The notes: generated by a model not told the origin, from the letters alone. A stretch of DNA of 64,000 nt from Acanthosoma haemorrhoidale (GCA_930367205.1 OV884013.1:121373827-121437826), one strand, 5' to 3'; shown: positions 43,461 to 54,314, counted from the first letter of the stretch. Translations and numbers: made by a program.

Positions 43461-44328
43461 AAAGGACAGGAAAGTAATGTCGTTTTTTTTACATTAAATT
43501 CAAACAGATAAATTTTGAACAAGTTTTTGTTTTTGATCAACGACGTAATCACCCTCGTTACCAGCAACCTTTTCCCATCGAGTGTGCAAATTTTCAATGC
43601 CTGATCGATCATTTTAAATGGTTTTTAAGATGGCATTTTGGACATCATCCAGCTTTTGAAGTTTTTTGTCACTTTGAAAATGTAGCGATCGGAATAAATG
43701 GGAATCCGATATCGGGTGAGTATGGTGGTTGAGGCAATTCCTCCCAATTCATTAATTTTTTCCAGGGTTCTTGTGGAAAAAAATAGGTGCAGGGGGGGGG
43801 GGTCTTGCATTATCGTGTTGCAGAATAACGCCTTTTTATTGACACTGCTGGAAAATTTTCAATTAAAGATTGATTTACTCGATCCAATTGTTCACTGTAA
43901 AGATCTGCATTCACAGTTTTTCCAGGTATCAGCGATGAAGGACCCCGCGAATACTCCAGCAAACACACAAAACCGCCTTTTTGGAGTGCCGATTCATGCG
44001 GAGATAGATTTTTGAATTATCATAGAGGACCAATTTTTCATCTCCAGCCTCACCCACCATACTCCCTCAATATTGCGCCATCGGATTTCCATTAATTTCG
44101 ATCGCTAAAAATTTGAAAATTCGGATGATGTCCAAAATGCCATCTCCAGATATTTTGCACAAAAACCAATAAATTTTTATCGATTCGGCATTGAAAATTT
44201 GCACACTAGATGGCAATAGGTTGCTGATAACTAGGGTAGTTACATCATTGATTAAACACAAAAACTTGTTAAAAATTTAACTGTTTGAATTTAATGTTGA
44301 AGAAAACGACATTACTTTCCGGTCCCCC
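43461..44328 (-). mobile_element. Second mariner element, degenerate, with TIRs and TA sites
   Basis: The left end AAAGGACAGGAAAGTAATGT and the reversed right end GGGGGACCGGAAAGTAATGT are inverted repeats of ~28 bp ending in CGTTTT, each flanked by TA (43459-43460 and 44329-44330). The element is 868 bp. The minus strand holds remnants of a mariner transposase: DEKLVLYDNSKIYL, ENFPAV..KRRYSATR (frame-shifted VILQHDNAR), and PPYSPDI. It differs in sequence from the mariner at 38649-39605. Confidence 0.88.
43600..44290 (-). pseudogene. Mariner transposase remnant (second family)
   Basis: Three catalytic-motif neighbourhoods can still be read in different frames: first Asp in DEKLVLYDN near 44040, second in LQHDNAR near 43810, and third in QPPYSPDI near 43715. 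The HTH region is reduced, and C-terminal blocks continue towards about 43560 (LDDVQNAILKT-like). Frame changes include the G-run at 43792-43801 and a missing stretch between blocks. It is not functional. Confidence 0.8.
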
Positions 44329-44330
44329 TA

Positions 44331-45759
44331 TTACTTCTGTTTGTACTCGTGGGAATCATATTGTACTTTCCACTATCTCCACCCGAAAGTTAGTTTGATT
44401 CTCAAGACTTAGATATTCGGGAAAATGCGACTGGGAAAACTTGTAGGTCCAGAGGTCAGCGGCCTCATTAAATTGAAAGAAATAGTTTATCGTTATGTTT
44501 AACTAGGCTGAAAGAGCTTATCGAGAAATCGTGATTAGTTGTTAGGGTTTTTAGGCACCCCTAACAAGAAAATAATACACAAACCATTGGTAATAATGGT
44601 TAACAATAGTCAGTTACAAAAGAACGTAAGAAAGAGGCTGTCCTGCCGCATCTAGAGGCTGATGCAGACATAGATAACATGCCGAAACGTTCTCCATTAA
44701 TAAATTTGATAAAAACCTAACTACTCTCAACAACCAAAGCTGATCTCCAAACAAAATCTTCAACTCATTTATATGTTCAAGGTTTACATATTATATTCAA
44801 ACTTCAGTGTGTATACGTGTGAAAAGTTTTCGACCTAACAAAGCTTTTATTTCACTAGCTTTTATTTATTTTATTATCATCTCCATGTTGAGGTTGGAAA
44901 CTTCCAGACCACCTACTTACTCCCTGTCCCTTGTTTAAAATATTTTGCCAAAATAATCAATTTTTTTAGAATCGCTCAGTCTGGCCTAGTTATGTCGAAT
45001 AGCATATTGGACGGCGCTGTCCTGACAGCATAGCGAATAAGGGTAAAATAACTTAAATGCTAAAGAACAATAACAAATATCACACGCTCCAATAGTGTCG
45101 GAAATCTTAAGAACTTCCGGGTAGGGCGATAACATTGGAAGTTATCACACCAAGAACGTGCCTCCTTAATCAATAGAGACACACGCCTGTTAGCAATTAA
45201 GCATTTCCCTTCTGGTCCTGGAGAAGAAAAGTTGGGTATTAGTATTTTTGGTTGCTATTCACGGAAATTAAACCCCATCCCATTATCCTGAATGATGTAG
45301 CAACGTTGGAGAATTACTCCAAAGCAATAAAAAGGGGTTATAACACTCAATGGCAGCAATTATGAGAAAGCATCACTGGATATCCTTCGCTCTCATGCTG
45401 TCATCATTTACATTCTGTTCCCAGTTGTTTGTGATTCCACTCCGAAGTTGTGAATTATTAATAATTCCTGTTATTTTATTCGTACAAAAAAGTAATGAAA
45501 ATAGCCTTAAGTATGATAGGTTAACTTTAAAATTTGAAGCCTATCAATATCATCTTGCATGGACACAGGTGGATAGACAAAAAAGCTTTTGTAACGAACC
45601 TGTGCTAATAGAATAACCAGTTCAATCGTACAACAAAACAATATTTGGCTCCGTTGTTCAAATAGTATTTGTGTAGGTTCGTAAGGGTAAAAATAGATTT
45701 GAGCTAAAAGATTCGGTTAAAAATTGTCGTTAAACTATAATTACACAGGGTAATTATTA
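44331..45759. other. Intergenic, nothing recognised
   Basis: About 1.4 kb. The frame at 45350-45616 starts MAAIMRKHHWISFALMLSSF, which looks signal-peptide-like, but no family or promoter is recognised. Confidence 0.35.
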
Positions 45760-46166
45760 AACAGGTTTATTAAGATAAAATTACAACCTGCCTCATTGGG
45801 CAATAAGTAATTGTGATAAATGTTTTCATTCATACCAAATTTACAATTTTCATTCGCTCGCTCATTCGTACAGTTTTTAGAAACAGCACATAAAACCTCC
45901 CAAGCCCACATGGTTGTCACCTCCCTCGCATGCGAGTGAGAAAGTGGAGTCTTGGGAAGTCCCCCCGCGAGAGCCACATACGCTCAGGACATGATTGGAG
46001 AAACTGGCCATTGGCAGGACTCCCACTGTTACGCATTTATAGCAGGCCACGTGGCCACTGCCACTTTAGTCTCCGAGGAGGATTGTAGGGATGAGTGGTG
46101 CAATGCAATGACTGTGCTGCGGGATTAGGGTGGTTGTAAAGTTTATTATGGAATTTCATGAACTTG
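45760..46166 (-). mobile_element. LINE family A copy
   Basis: In reverse orientation: GCCTCATTGGGC hairpin region, CAATTTTCATTCGCTCGCTC, TCCCTCGCATGCGAGTGAG, ACTCCCACTGTTACGCATTT, GTCTCCGAGGAGGATTGTAG and GAATTTCATGAACTTGGA. Part of the 3'UTR (the CGGCTGACG block) is deleted. The 5' truncation point and the next ~28 bp are shared with the 47.9-48.3 kb copy. Confidence 0.85.
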
Positions 46167-46193
46167 GAAGAATCAAGAAATGAAATGGAAAAA

Positions 46194-46690
46194 AAACAAG
46201 AGAACAAGTAGATGTAACTTTAACCTCGTAGTTGAGAGTTGACAACTCCCACTCATGGAATGTGTTATAGACACTACAATTGTGCAGATATAATCATATT
46301 TGACGACGACATGAAACAGCGTGCTCAAGTGCTTCCTCTGCGAAGCCATTACTCAACAAAGATGCCCTCACAAGTCCCTAACGGCACCAGATAGCAGAGG
46401 GCAGGCCCTATCTCCTTATCTAGCCCTACTTGCCTTCATCTTGCCCCTTATCTATTTCCCGAGGTCCTCGCTGCGAATGGTCAAAGTTCCTTAAGCCCTC
46501 GGCGGCTCAGCGCTGCAGCAGATAATCCCAGCGGCTTAAGTGCTGTCCTCACAAACAGGCAGATAATCTTGCATCTCTTCCACGATAGTGAGTAATTCCC
46601 AGTACGAAGTATGTTTAACAAGTACTTCGCTAGTAAAGCAACAATACTTGACCTAAATAAATAAATTTAAACTTAAAATGTGGATCTATA
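46194..46690. promoter_or_regulatory. GATA-motif-rich stretch, possible enhancer
   Basis: Between 46380 and 46600 there are at least seven GATA-type words in both orientations: AGATAG, CTATCTCCTTATCT, CTTATCTATTT, CAGATAATCCC, CAGATAATCTTG and GATAGTG. The area is more GC-rich than its surroundings and lacks a gene. Clustered WGATAR sites are a known feature of insect enhancers, but the assignment here is inference only. Confidence 0.22.
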
Positions 46691-47592
46691 GGGTGTCCCA
46701 GTAATAACGAAAGATTGAATTTGCCGCAATTTGTGCAGTAAAGTGCTGGCAACCCTGAAAACAATTTGACAGCTGACAGTTTAGTGTTAGTATAAATGGA
46801 GCGTTACACGATAGAACAACGTGTCTTTATTGTTGAACATTATCTCAAAAATAATGAAAGTTTGGTGAAAGAGTAAGTAGTGGCCGCAACGAAAACTTCA
46901 TACAAAATATGGTCGGAATAGTGTTTTGACTTCATCAACTGTGAAGAGATTAAGTGAAAACTTTAGGGAGACTGGATCATTTGGAGAAACTAAACACTGG
47001 TCGTCCAAAAACAAGCCGTTCAAATGTCAATATCGAAGCAGTGCGTGAGAGAGTTGTTAAAAATCCAGGAACATCAATCAGGCGTCGTAAACACAGTTGT
47101 TTGTGCCGAAATTTAATGATATTGATGTGGCCAATATGTGGTTTCAACAAGATGGTGCCGTATGCCATACAGCCCATGAAACAATTCAAATACTGCATGA
47201 GACATTTCCAGGTCGTGTACTCTCTCGTTTCGGTGATCAGAATTGGCCCCCTAGATCGTGTGATTTAACATCTTTAGATTTATTTTTATGGGGTTATTTG
47301 AAGTCAAAGGTGTATGTCAACAAGCCGACATCCACCCGTGCATTAAAAGAGGAAATTCAACGCTGCATCAACGAAATTCAACCACATTTATGCCAAATGG
47401 TCATGGGAAAATTTTGACAAAAGAGTGCGTATGTGCCAGCAAAGTCGTGGAGGACATTTGCCCGATGTGTTATTCCATAAATAACCCTATCCTATTTACT
47501 TTATAATGCAATAAAAAAATAACAACAAAAATACTAAAAACTGTGTTTTCTATTTAAATCAAATCTTGCGTTAGTTATGGGACACCCTTTAG
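46691..47592 (+). mobile_element. Tc1/mariner-superfamily element, family T, copy 4
   Basis: The ends are AGGGTGTCCCAGTAATAACG (left) and, at the right, TTATGGGACACCCTTTA. The element is ~900 bp. The transposase starts with ATG at about 46796 and retains more of the linker than the other copies (NPGTSIRRR). It then jumps across its own internal deletion to the DIDVANMWFQQDGA region. The deletion junction (GGCGTCGTAAACACAG) differs from copies 1 and 3. Confidence 0.87.
46796..47482 (+). pseudogene. Family T transposase, differently deleted
   Basis: It contains MERYTIEQRVFIVEHYLKNN, an early stop near 46873, then SSTVKRLSENFRET, a SRSNVNIEAVRERVVKNPGT segment, and after the deletion FNDIDVANMWFQQDGAVCHT. 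RFGDQNWPPRSCDLTSLDLF and LWGYLKSKVYVNKPTSTRAL follow. A one-base shift after HLCQMVMGKF moves the end (QQSRGGHLPDVLFHK) to another frame. The first catalytic Asp is missing. Confidence 0.83.
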
Positions 47593-47914
47593 AAGCCACT
47601 AGCAACATGAATCGAAGAGATTTTTATTTTATGTGTGATTGCTCATTAACTAATCCAGTAAACGCTATTAATGTGCCTCATAAAATGTTTAGGAGTAAGT
47701 TTTTTTTCTCCTAAACCATTACTTTTTTTCACTGCCTGTCTGTGGTGGTTCCGGGGTAAGCACTTTTTTTTTTGTGACGTGTCCTCGGTTGTGGTTTAAA
47801 CAGCCTCTTGAGGTTTAATAGGCTACGTTCCTAACGAGGAAACCTATAGTCAAGTTAAGAGCTTGCAACTATAAATGAATATTGTATTTTATATCTGGAA
47901 ACGACAATTATAAT
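47593..47914. other. Short intergenic spacer
   Basis: No gene; T-rich runs. Confidence 0.4.
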
Positions 47915-48328
47915 TCTTTATTGTGCTAAAATTACAATATGCCTTTTTAGGCAATACGTATTTGAGATAAATGTTCTCATTCATACAATATTTACAAACA
48001 GCCCAGAAGCCTCCCAAATCCAGATGGTTGTCACCTCACTCGCATGCGAAAGAGGAGGAGGAGTCTTGAAAGTCCCCCACGCTCCTCCGTCAGCCACGTC
48101 GCCGGATATGAGCCAGTGGAGGCTGACGAAGAGCGTGAGAGCCACATACGCTCAGGACATGATTGGAGAAACTGGCTATTACCAGGACTCCCACTGTCAC
48201 GCATTTATAGCAGGTCACGAGGCCACTGTCGTTTTAGTCTCCAAAGAGGTTTATAGGGATGAGTGGTGCAGTGCAATGGCTGTGCTACGGGATGGTTGGA
48301 TAGGTTACTATGGAATTTCATGAACTTG
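47915..48328 (-). mobile_element. LINE family A copy
   Basis: In reverse orientation: TTTATTGTGCTAAAATTACA, hairpin GCCTTTTTAGGC, GAACATTTATCTC-type block reversed (GAGATAAATGTTCTC), ACTCGCATGCGAAAGAGGAG, CCAGTGGAGGCTGACGAAG and the ORF2 stop region. It is truncated at CATGAACTTGGA like the 46.17 kb copy. Confidence 0.86.
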
Positions 48329-48769
48329 GACGTATCAGGAAATGAAATGGAAAAAAATTACTTCATTCTTGGGACACTATGTCTAGCTGAAAAAAACAAC
48401 ATAACTAAGTACATAACATTAAACTGATATTATAAGCTCGCGAATAATAAGACTGTGATGACCCAAGAGGAAAATAGTTCAGATGGAATCAATAAACAAA
48501 TGATAGGAATTATTAAAAGTGTGGAAAGAACATAAAAATCTTCAAGAATGATTTCCACGCTCTGATAAATAGAGTGCATATCTGTTAGGTGTTGATTGGG
48601 ATAAAATTACAATGGAATACACGATGACTGTTCGCACTTGTGGATATGGGCTTGAGCAATTTGCCAATATAAAACTGCTTTATTGCCTTTCCACAACTGA
48701 TAACCTTTGATTTATTGACTTTTGACAGTTCTAAGCTGTCAGCTTCACTTATCTCTACAATAAAATATA
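48329..48769. other. AT-rich intergenic stretch
   Basis: The first ~28 bp (TATCAGGAAATGAAATGG and onward) match the flank of the 46.17 kb LINE A copy. Nothing else recognised. Confidence 0.4.
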
Positions 48770-49165
48770 AAGTCAAATCATAATATACGTTTACCTGCGC
48801 ATATGGAGACAAACTAATTACTATTATTATACATAACAATGGCTAGTGGTATTAAGTAAAATATAAATTATAATACACTTACAGTAATGAACTGTATGTA
48901 CTTAGTTTGAAATTGTCCTTCTATCCTACTACAATTAAAAATTCTTAAGATTTATATATACAACACTAATAGTAAATAATTAAAATAAAAAAAATAAATT
49001 AAAAACTATTAAATAACCATTAAAACCATCAAAAATTCAACAAGTTGTCATAAAATTATAAAAAACCTACTTAAAACACAGCTATATATATTAATCCTAT
49101 AGCTACTCAGCCAATTGGTTATGTGTGATATATAATGTATCTAAAAACACGCTCCTAAATCTACC
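48770..49165 (+). repeat. Long imperfect inverted repeat, left arm
   Basis: This pairs with about 49385-49790. Matching blocks include GAGACAAACTAATTACTATT, TTAAGTAAAATATAAATTAT, CCTTCTATCCTACTACAATT, CAACAAGTTGTCATAA, CTACTTAAAACACAGC and CCAATTGGTTATGTG. The match is weaker outside 48805. Confidence 0.88.
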
Positions 49166-49384
49166 ACTGGCTTTGTTCAGGAAGTGCAGAGGGTTTGTTA
49201 GCATACGCGTGTTTCCTATTTCTTCCTTTTTAATAATAATATCAAACATTGGAGGCCTAATTTTATTTAAATATTTTCCAGGCTATTAATTAATCTTTTA
49301 TAGTTTGTTTGGTGTGGAATGCAACTTTATGTGGTACCTCATGGTGTATGGTGGCGTGGGTGTAGCAACCTTATGTAAATAGAT

Positions 49385-49790
49385 AAAAACTAAACTAGTG
49401 TTTTAGATAAGTTATATATCCCACATAACCAATTGGGTGACTAGCCATAACATTGCTATAAAGCTGTGTTTTAAGTAGTTTTTTATAATGTTATGACAAC
49501 TTGTTGAATTTTTTATGGGTTTAATGGTTATTTGGTAGTTTTTAATTTTGTTTTTTTTTAATTTTAATTATTTACTACATAAATGCTGAATTTCTAAATT
49601 TTAAGAATTTTTAATTGTAGTAGGATAGAAGGACATTTTTAAACTAAGTACAGTTCAGTACTGTTAGTATAATATAATTTATATTTTACTTAATGACTGT
49701 GGGCATTGCTACGTATAATAAAAGTAATTAGTTTGTCTTCCTACTTCTTCCTGTAAGTGTGAATTAGTTTGGTTTTTTGTTTCGGATGTT
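49385..49790 (-). repeat. Long imperfect inverted repeat, right arm
   Basis: Inverted counterpart with CACATAACCAATTGGGTGAC, GCTGTGTTTTAAGTAG, TTATGACAACTTGTTG, AATTGTAGTAGGATAGAAGG, ATAATTTATATTTTACTTAA and GTAATTAGTTTGTC. The loop between arms is ~220 bp (49166-49384). No transposase and no clear target duplication were found. The structure could be a foldback-type DNA element or a hairpin locus. Confidence 0.88.
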
Positions 49791-50007
49791 CTTTGCATCT
49801 AATTGATAATATTCTATTTGTTCTAGCAACATAAGATTTATTTCATTACCCACACTCTATTCTATACACGCCCGGTCTGTCTTTTAATTGAATTGGGTCT
49901 TTAGTGTGGGAAATTAACTTGCTGAAATTAAGCCTAATTATAATAATTTGGCAATAAGTCTCTGACAAGAACTTATTTTTACTGCTTGATATTGACGTCA
50001 TTGGATA
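49791..50007. other. AT-rich spacer
   Basis: Nothing recognised. Confidence 0.4.
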
Positions 50008-50590
50008 AGAGACAGTGGAGGTTGGCCAAAAGCGCGAGAGCCACAGACGCTCAGGACATGATTAGAGGAACTGACCACTGCCAGGACTTAAGTTTAAATA
50101 ATAAAAACTTAATATATAAATAGTTTATCCGAACGAGTGTTACGTGTGTCAGGTTTAATTCTCGACGGGCTCTTCAAATTCTCCATAACCACGGTTTAAA
50201 GAAGAAAGGAAACATAGACAACCATCCTAAAATTACGGATATCAACGAAGAATTACAATTGACAATTATTTATAGCTATAATAAACACCTTTAGCCCAAT
50301 CACGTATCTTATAAGCATCATTTAGTTGGAAATTTATCTACAAACGATAAGCAGGTGTTTTGATTCGATAGTCCTACGCAGAATATTGGATATTGAACTT
50401 CTTGACTTCTTGATTCGTGTGCATCAATTGTTGGGACTTTAGTGGACTATAATTACAAAACTCACTAAAATGGTTTTATTTACGAAAACCAATGGATATA
50501 ATGCACCTCACTTGACTTATCAAAGGAAGGATGTAGAGGTGCATTCTCCAGGTGGTATTCCTCTCCACTTGTGGAAAATTGTTAGCTGAT
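50008..50590. repeat. Duplicated block with LINE A remnant, copy 1
   Basis: Positions 50008-50088 are LINE A 3'UTR in reverse orientation (AGAGCCACAGACGCTCAGGACATG region, shortened at both sides), then TAAGTTTAAATAATAAAAAC and ~490 bp unrelated to other repeats. The whole block recurs at 54550-55140 at roughly 93-95% identity by eye. It contains an AATGCACCTC...GAGGTGCATT inverted repeat at about 50500-50543. Confidence 0.9.
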
Positions 50591-51775
50591 ATTATTAACT
50601 AATCGTTATTAAAAATAACGACAATGCTTATTATTGTGAAATAACGCAGGCGTATTGAATGGGCCCTGTTCAATACATTGTTGTTCTCCTCAGCGAACTT
50701 TTCATGAGAATTGACAGCCAAATTTACCAACTAGGCAGCCTGGTCAATATTGTTTGAGTCAATCAATAGTGTTTGTAAGGTCATTGCTACCAATAAATAT
50801 CTGATGAAGTTGATGGTGGGTCATTGTGTTTTCAGAAATGTCCCACTTTCTAATCAGCTTATGATGGTTACTTTGTTCACTTTGTTGTTTGCTGCTCAAA
50901 AGGAATCGAAATTTGTATTTTATTGAAAAGTATTTATTCATTCATAGTCACATTTCGTATTTAATGTATCGGATATCAGGTGTTTAATTTTCAGATGATG
51001 AAATTATTTTGTTGCAACAATAGTTGAGCTAGTGAAGCTAGGAGTTACGACCTTCAAAGGAGTTATCTTTGAGTTGTCACCCTTCTATCTACCCTATAGG
51101 ATTTAACACCCGTTACCCTAACCGCTTCGATGCTATTTCTGGAGAAGCGACGAATTGTAACAAGGAACCTACCCCATGAATTGGATGTCCTTTGTTAAAG
51201 GGAGAGGCTTTTCTCCCTTTAATAATGGAGGGACTAGCCTTAATCATTTTCTGCCCCATGTTTATTTTGACGGGACTTATCCTCACCCCATTCACTGCGG
51301 CCCGTATAATTATCAAACTCTGATCCTGTTGAGGGTTTCGTCTCTGTCAAGGCGTCGGCTTATTATATTCAATATGCATAATTAGATCATTTGGTTAACT
51401 ATAGCTTTTATAAAATATTAGTCTATCCTACAGAGTGTGCAGTAGAAAGTACTCAAATTTGACAGGTCGACAAAAATTTGTGAAGGAAAGGGCTTTAGAC
51501 TGAAGCAGGCGACTCTGAACTCTTCACACTGCAGATGGAAATGCGGGAAAGTTTTTGGGATGGCAAGTTACGGCCTGGACTCGCGCCAAAAAATTGTTGA
51601 CCTATATTATCAGATATCTGTGATGACTCACTCAGATTCGATGAACAAATAAACTCGGCAGACTATTTGAGTTTTCTATGACTTAATGAATATAATGGGT
51701 ATACCTATATATGAATAATTGTCAATGATTTGTTCAAAAAGAAAATACGCGCTCTTTTTCTTTTCTTTCCTTTCA
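50591..51775. other. Intergenic; one strong hairpin
   Basis: No gene. An 11-bp perfect stem (TTAAAGGGAGA ... TCTCCCTTTAA, loop GGCTTT) lies at about 51195-51222. Confidence 0.4.
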
Positions 51776-52135
51776 TAGCCCCTTTAAATTTACAGATAAT
51801 TATAGATCCTCAGGCGAATCTATTCACTAATTATTTTTGTATTTCCTGTAGCGTTACTGCATTATATACAGGTTTTGTTATTTTATCAAAATTATATAAT
51901 GAATAAACAAGTATAATGATATACATTATACGTGACTGGACTAAACTGACTAATGAAGGTGATGGGGCTCACCTTTTTGATCAAACTTAAAACTAACTTA
52001 CATACTAATTCTTAACCTAATGTTTCCCCGACAGTCTGTTGCCATCGATCCGGGAGGGGTGGTTGGGTCATAGTGTTAAACACTGGGTTCGTGAGGTGCT
52101 GCAACGAGTCACATGATGTGTCTCTGGCGGATGAT
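51776..52135 (-). mobile_element. LINE family B, copy 4
   Basis: In reverse orientation it starts AGCCCCTTTAAATTTACAGA, then TATAGATCCTCAGGCGAATC, GGTGATGGGGCTCACC, GACAGTCTGTTGCCATCGAT, TCATAGTGTTAAACACTGGG and CTGCAACGAGTCA. It ends in the RRRHIKFF coding block. This is only the 3'UTR and the last ~30 codons. Confidence 0.87.
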
Positions 52136-52607
52136 AATACACGCTCTTTGTAGAAAGGTTGAAAACATACTTTCCCAGAAAAATAAAATGGCTGAGTAAA
52201 AACATTCAGAAGAAGTAAATTAAAACAACACAAGCGAGACGATTGAAATATTATATTCGTCTCTGAGGTGGCATGATTCTTTGAAGAAGATTCCTGCAAC
52301 ATGGTAGTCTCCACCAAAAACACTAAAAATCGCTATTTTTTCAGTAAACAAAATAAAACAGAAGAATAATTATTATTTGCGATGTCATAAATGCCTATTG
52401 TTCTTTGTTTAAACAATGGCACGTGGGTTATATTAGGTTTTACTAATGAGTCCATTCACTAATGAATTCCAACAATTAAACCGCCTGCCACACTCCACTT
52501 CGACAATAAGAAAAGTAATTGGCGTATTAGTAAAAAAGTAAAGTGAAAAAATGAAAAACTTCGCATAAAATTAAATTGATCTACTAAATTACATATTGTC
52601 AAAAACG
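52136..52607. other. AT-rich intergenic stretch
   Basis: Nothing recognised. Confidence 0.4.
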
Positions 52608-53470
52608 CTGTGAAAAAAATAATTTTTTATCTGATATTGGGCCTCGTGGCCTACATCTATTGTTGATTCCTTAGTTCTCAAGATCCGTTCTTTTACGAAA
52701 AAAAACCGGTTCTGAACTGGTACAGAAATTTGGCTCGAATGATTCGTTCATTTGGTGACAGACACAAAAAACACTGTTTTGGTGAACAATCCCACTAAAA
52801 TTTGGCTCGAATGATTCGTTCATTTGGTGACAGACCCACAAACACTGTTTTGGTGAACAATCCCACTAAAATTTGGCTCCAATGATTCGTTCATTTGGTG
52901 ACAGACACAAAAAACACTGTTTTGGTGAACAATGCCACTAAAATTTAGCTCGAATGATTCGTTCATTTGGTGACAGAAACAAAGAACACTGTATTGGTGA
53001 ACAATCCCACAAAAATTTGGCTCTAAAGATTCGTTCATTTGTTGACAGAAACAAAGAACACTGTATTGGTGAACAATCCGCCTAAAATTTGGCTCTAAAG
53101 ATTCGTTCATTTGATGACAGAAACAAAGAACACTGTATTGGTGAACAATCCCACTAAAATTTGGCTCTAAAGATTCGTTCATTTGGTGACTGTGCACTCT
53201 AGTGTTGAACTGTTCCTCTGAAATTTGGCTTTAAAAAACGATTCGTTCATTTGGTGACAGTTTGCACTATAATGCTAACATACAGGAATGTCGTGGAACG
53301 CTTCAACACTAGAGGTCACGAAATGAACGAATCATTCGACCCAAATTTCTGTACAAGTTCAGAACCGGTTTTTGTTCGTAAAAGAACGGATCGTGAGAAC
53401 CAAGGAATCAACAATAAATGTTGGCCATCAAGTCCAACATCAGATAAAAAATTATTTTTTCAACGGTTAA
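52608..53470. mobile_element. Foldback-like element with internal 72-bp tandem repeats
   Basis: Two ~155-bp inverted arms, 52608-52763 and 53314-53470, share TGAAAAAAATAATTTTTTAT, TTGTTGATTCCTT.GTTCTC, GATCCGTTCTTTTACGAA, AACCGGTTCTGAAC and GTACAGAAATTTGG. Between and partly inside them are eight direct copies of a ~72-bp unit with GATTCGTTCATTTGGTGAC at 52741, 52813, 52884, 52956, 53028, 53100, 53172 and 53240, plus one inverted copy at about 53320. This organisation resembles Foldback/Galileo-type elements. The 125-residue minus frame (HQMNESLEPNFSGIVHQ repeats) is a by-product of the 72-bp period. No transposase and no clear target duplication were seen. Confidence 0.8.
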
Positions 53471-54314
53471 ATACTGATATTTAACTCAAAACATTCCTTC
53501 ATCGAGTGAACGAAACACTGCGTACTCTCGTGAAGTTTCCCTACTCTAAGGTCGGTCTTTCAGATTTATTTGATGATATGACTGAAACATCTCCAATATC
53601 TACTATTTAACTATTTGTTACAATTATTTATCTATGGCAATTAATGTTTAAATATTGTCTTCCAGGCCGGATTCTTTCCCCACTTCTAACGCCACCCTTA
53701 ACCGATTTATACATCAGAACTCACTAACTTTAGGGATTAAACTCCAAATTTCCCCACTCGTAAGGTAGAGGTCAGGCAAAATTTCCTTATATGAGAGTCT
53801 ACTTTCGTTTGACATCAAGTTTGAATCACAAATTCGTTGATGAGAAATATTGCCTACGATTTTGTTTGGTTGTCCTGGCTCGCAGAATTCGTGGTTCGAA
53901 GAGATGAGTTATTGCATATCTAACCCAGAGACAATCTCCCCTTGAGGAATTCCGACGATAGGGTGCTGAAGATAAATAAGACAGGGCATATGTGGTGAGA
54001 TGGGCAACCACCGACCGTACACCGGTATCTGCAATAAACACGATTGCATCTCCCCCTGGGCCTGAAATAGCGGTGCTAGGGGTAGTTTCCTGTCACACTC
54101 ACATCTGTTTTGTTTTCGGCATTTCTTTTTCAAATCCTCTAGTTTTTTTAGTACACTCGTATCAAAGAGTAGCTCTTAACCAATGGTTTTGTCAGTATTG
54201 TACTTATTATGTGCACACAAACGACATTAAATCAAAGGTATTATATAACCTTTACAAAATATCCCCCTATTTTAATAAAATTCAAGTTTAAATACTTTTT
54301 TTTTTTTAAACAAC
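53471..54314. other. Intergenic, nothing recognised
   Basis: No gene. Frames at 53826-54133 on the minus strand overlap each other and have no recognised motif. Confidence 0.4.

Noticed and set aside
45350..45616. Small secreted protein starting MAAIMRKHHWISFALMLSSF
   Set aside because: The N-terminus is signal-like, but the rest has no cysteine pattern or family features and there is no promoter evidence. AT-rich frames often look hydrophobic.
52820..53197. 125-residue protein with 24-residue repeats (HQMNESLEPNF...)
   Set aside because: The 72-bp DNA period is divisible by three, so any open frame repeats. The surrounding inverted arms show it is structural DNA, with no promoter or start context.
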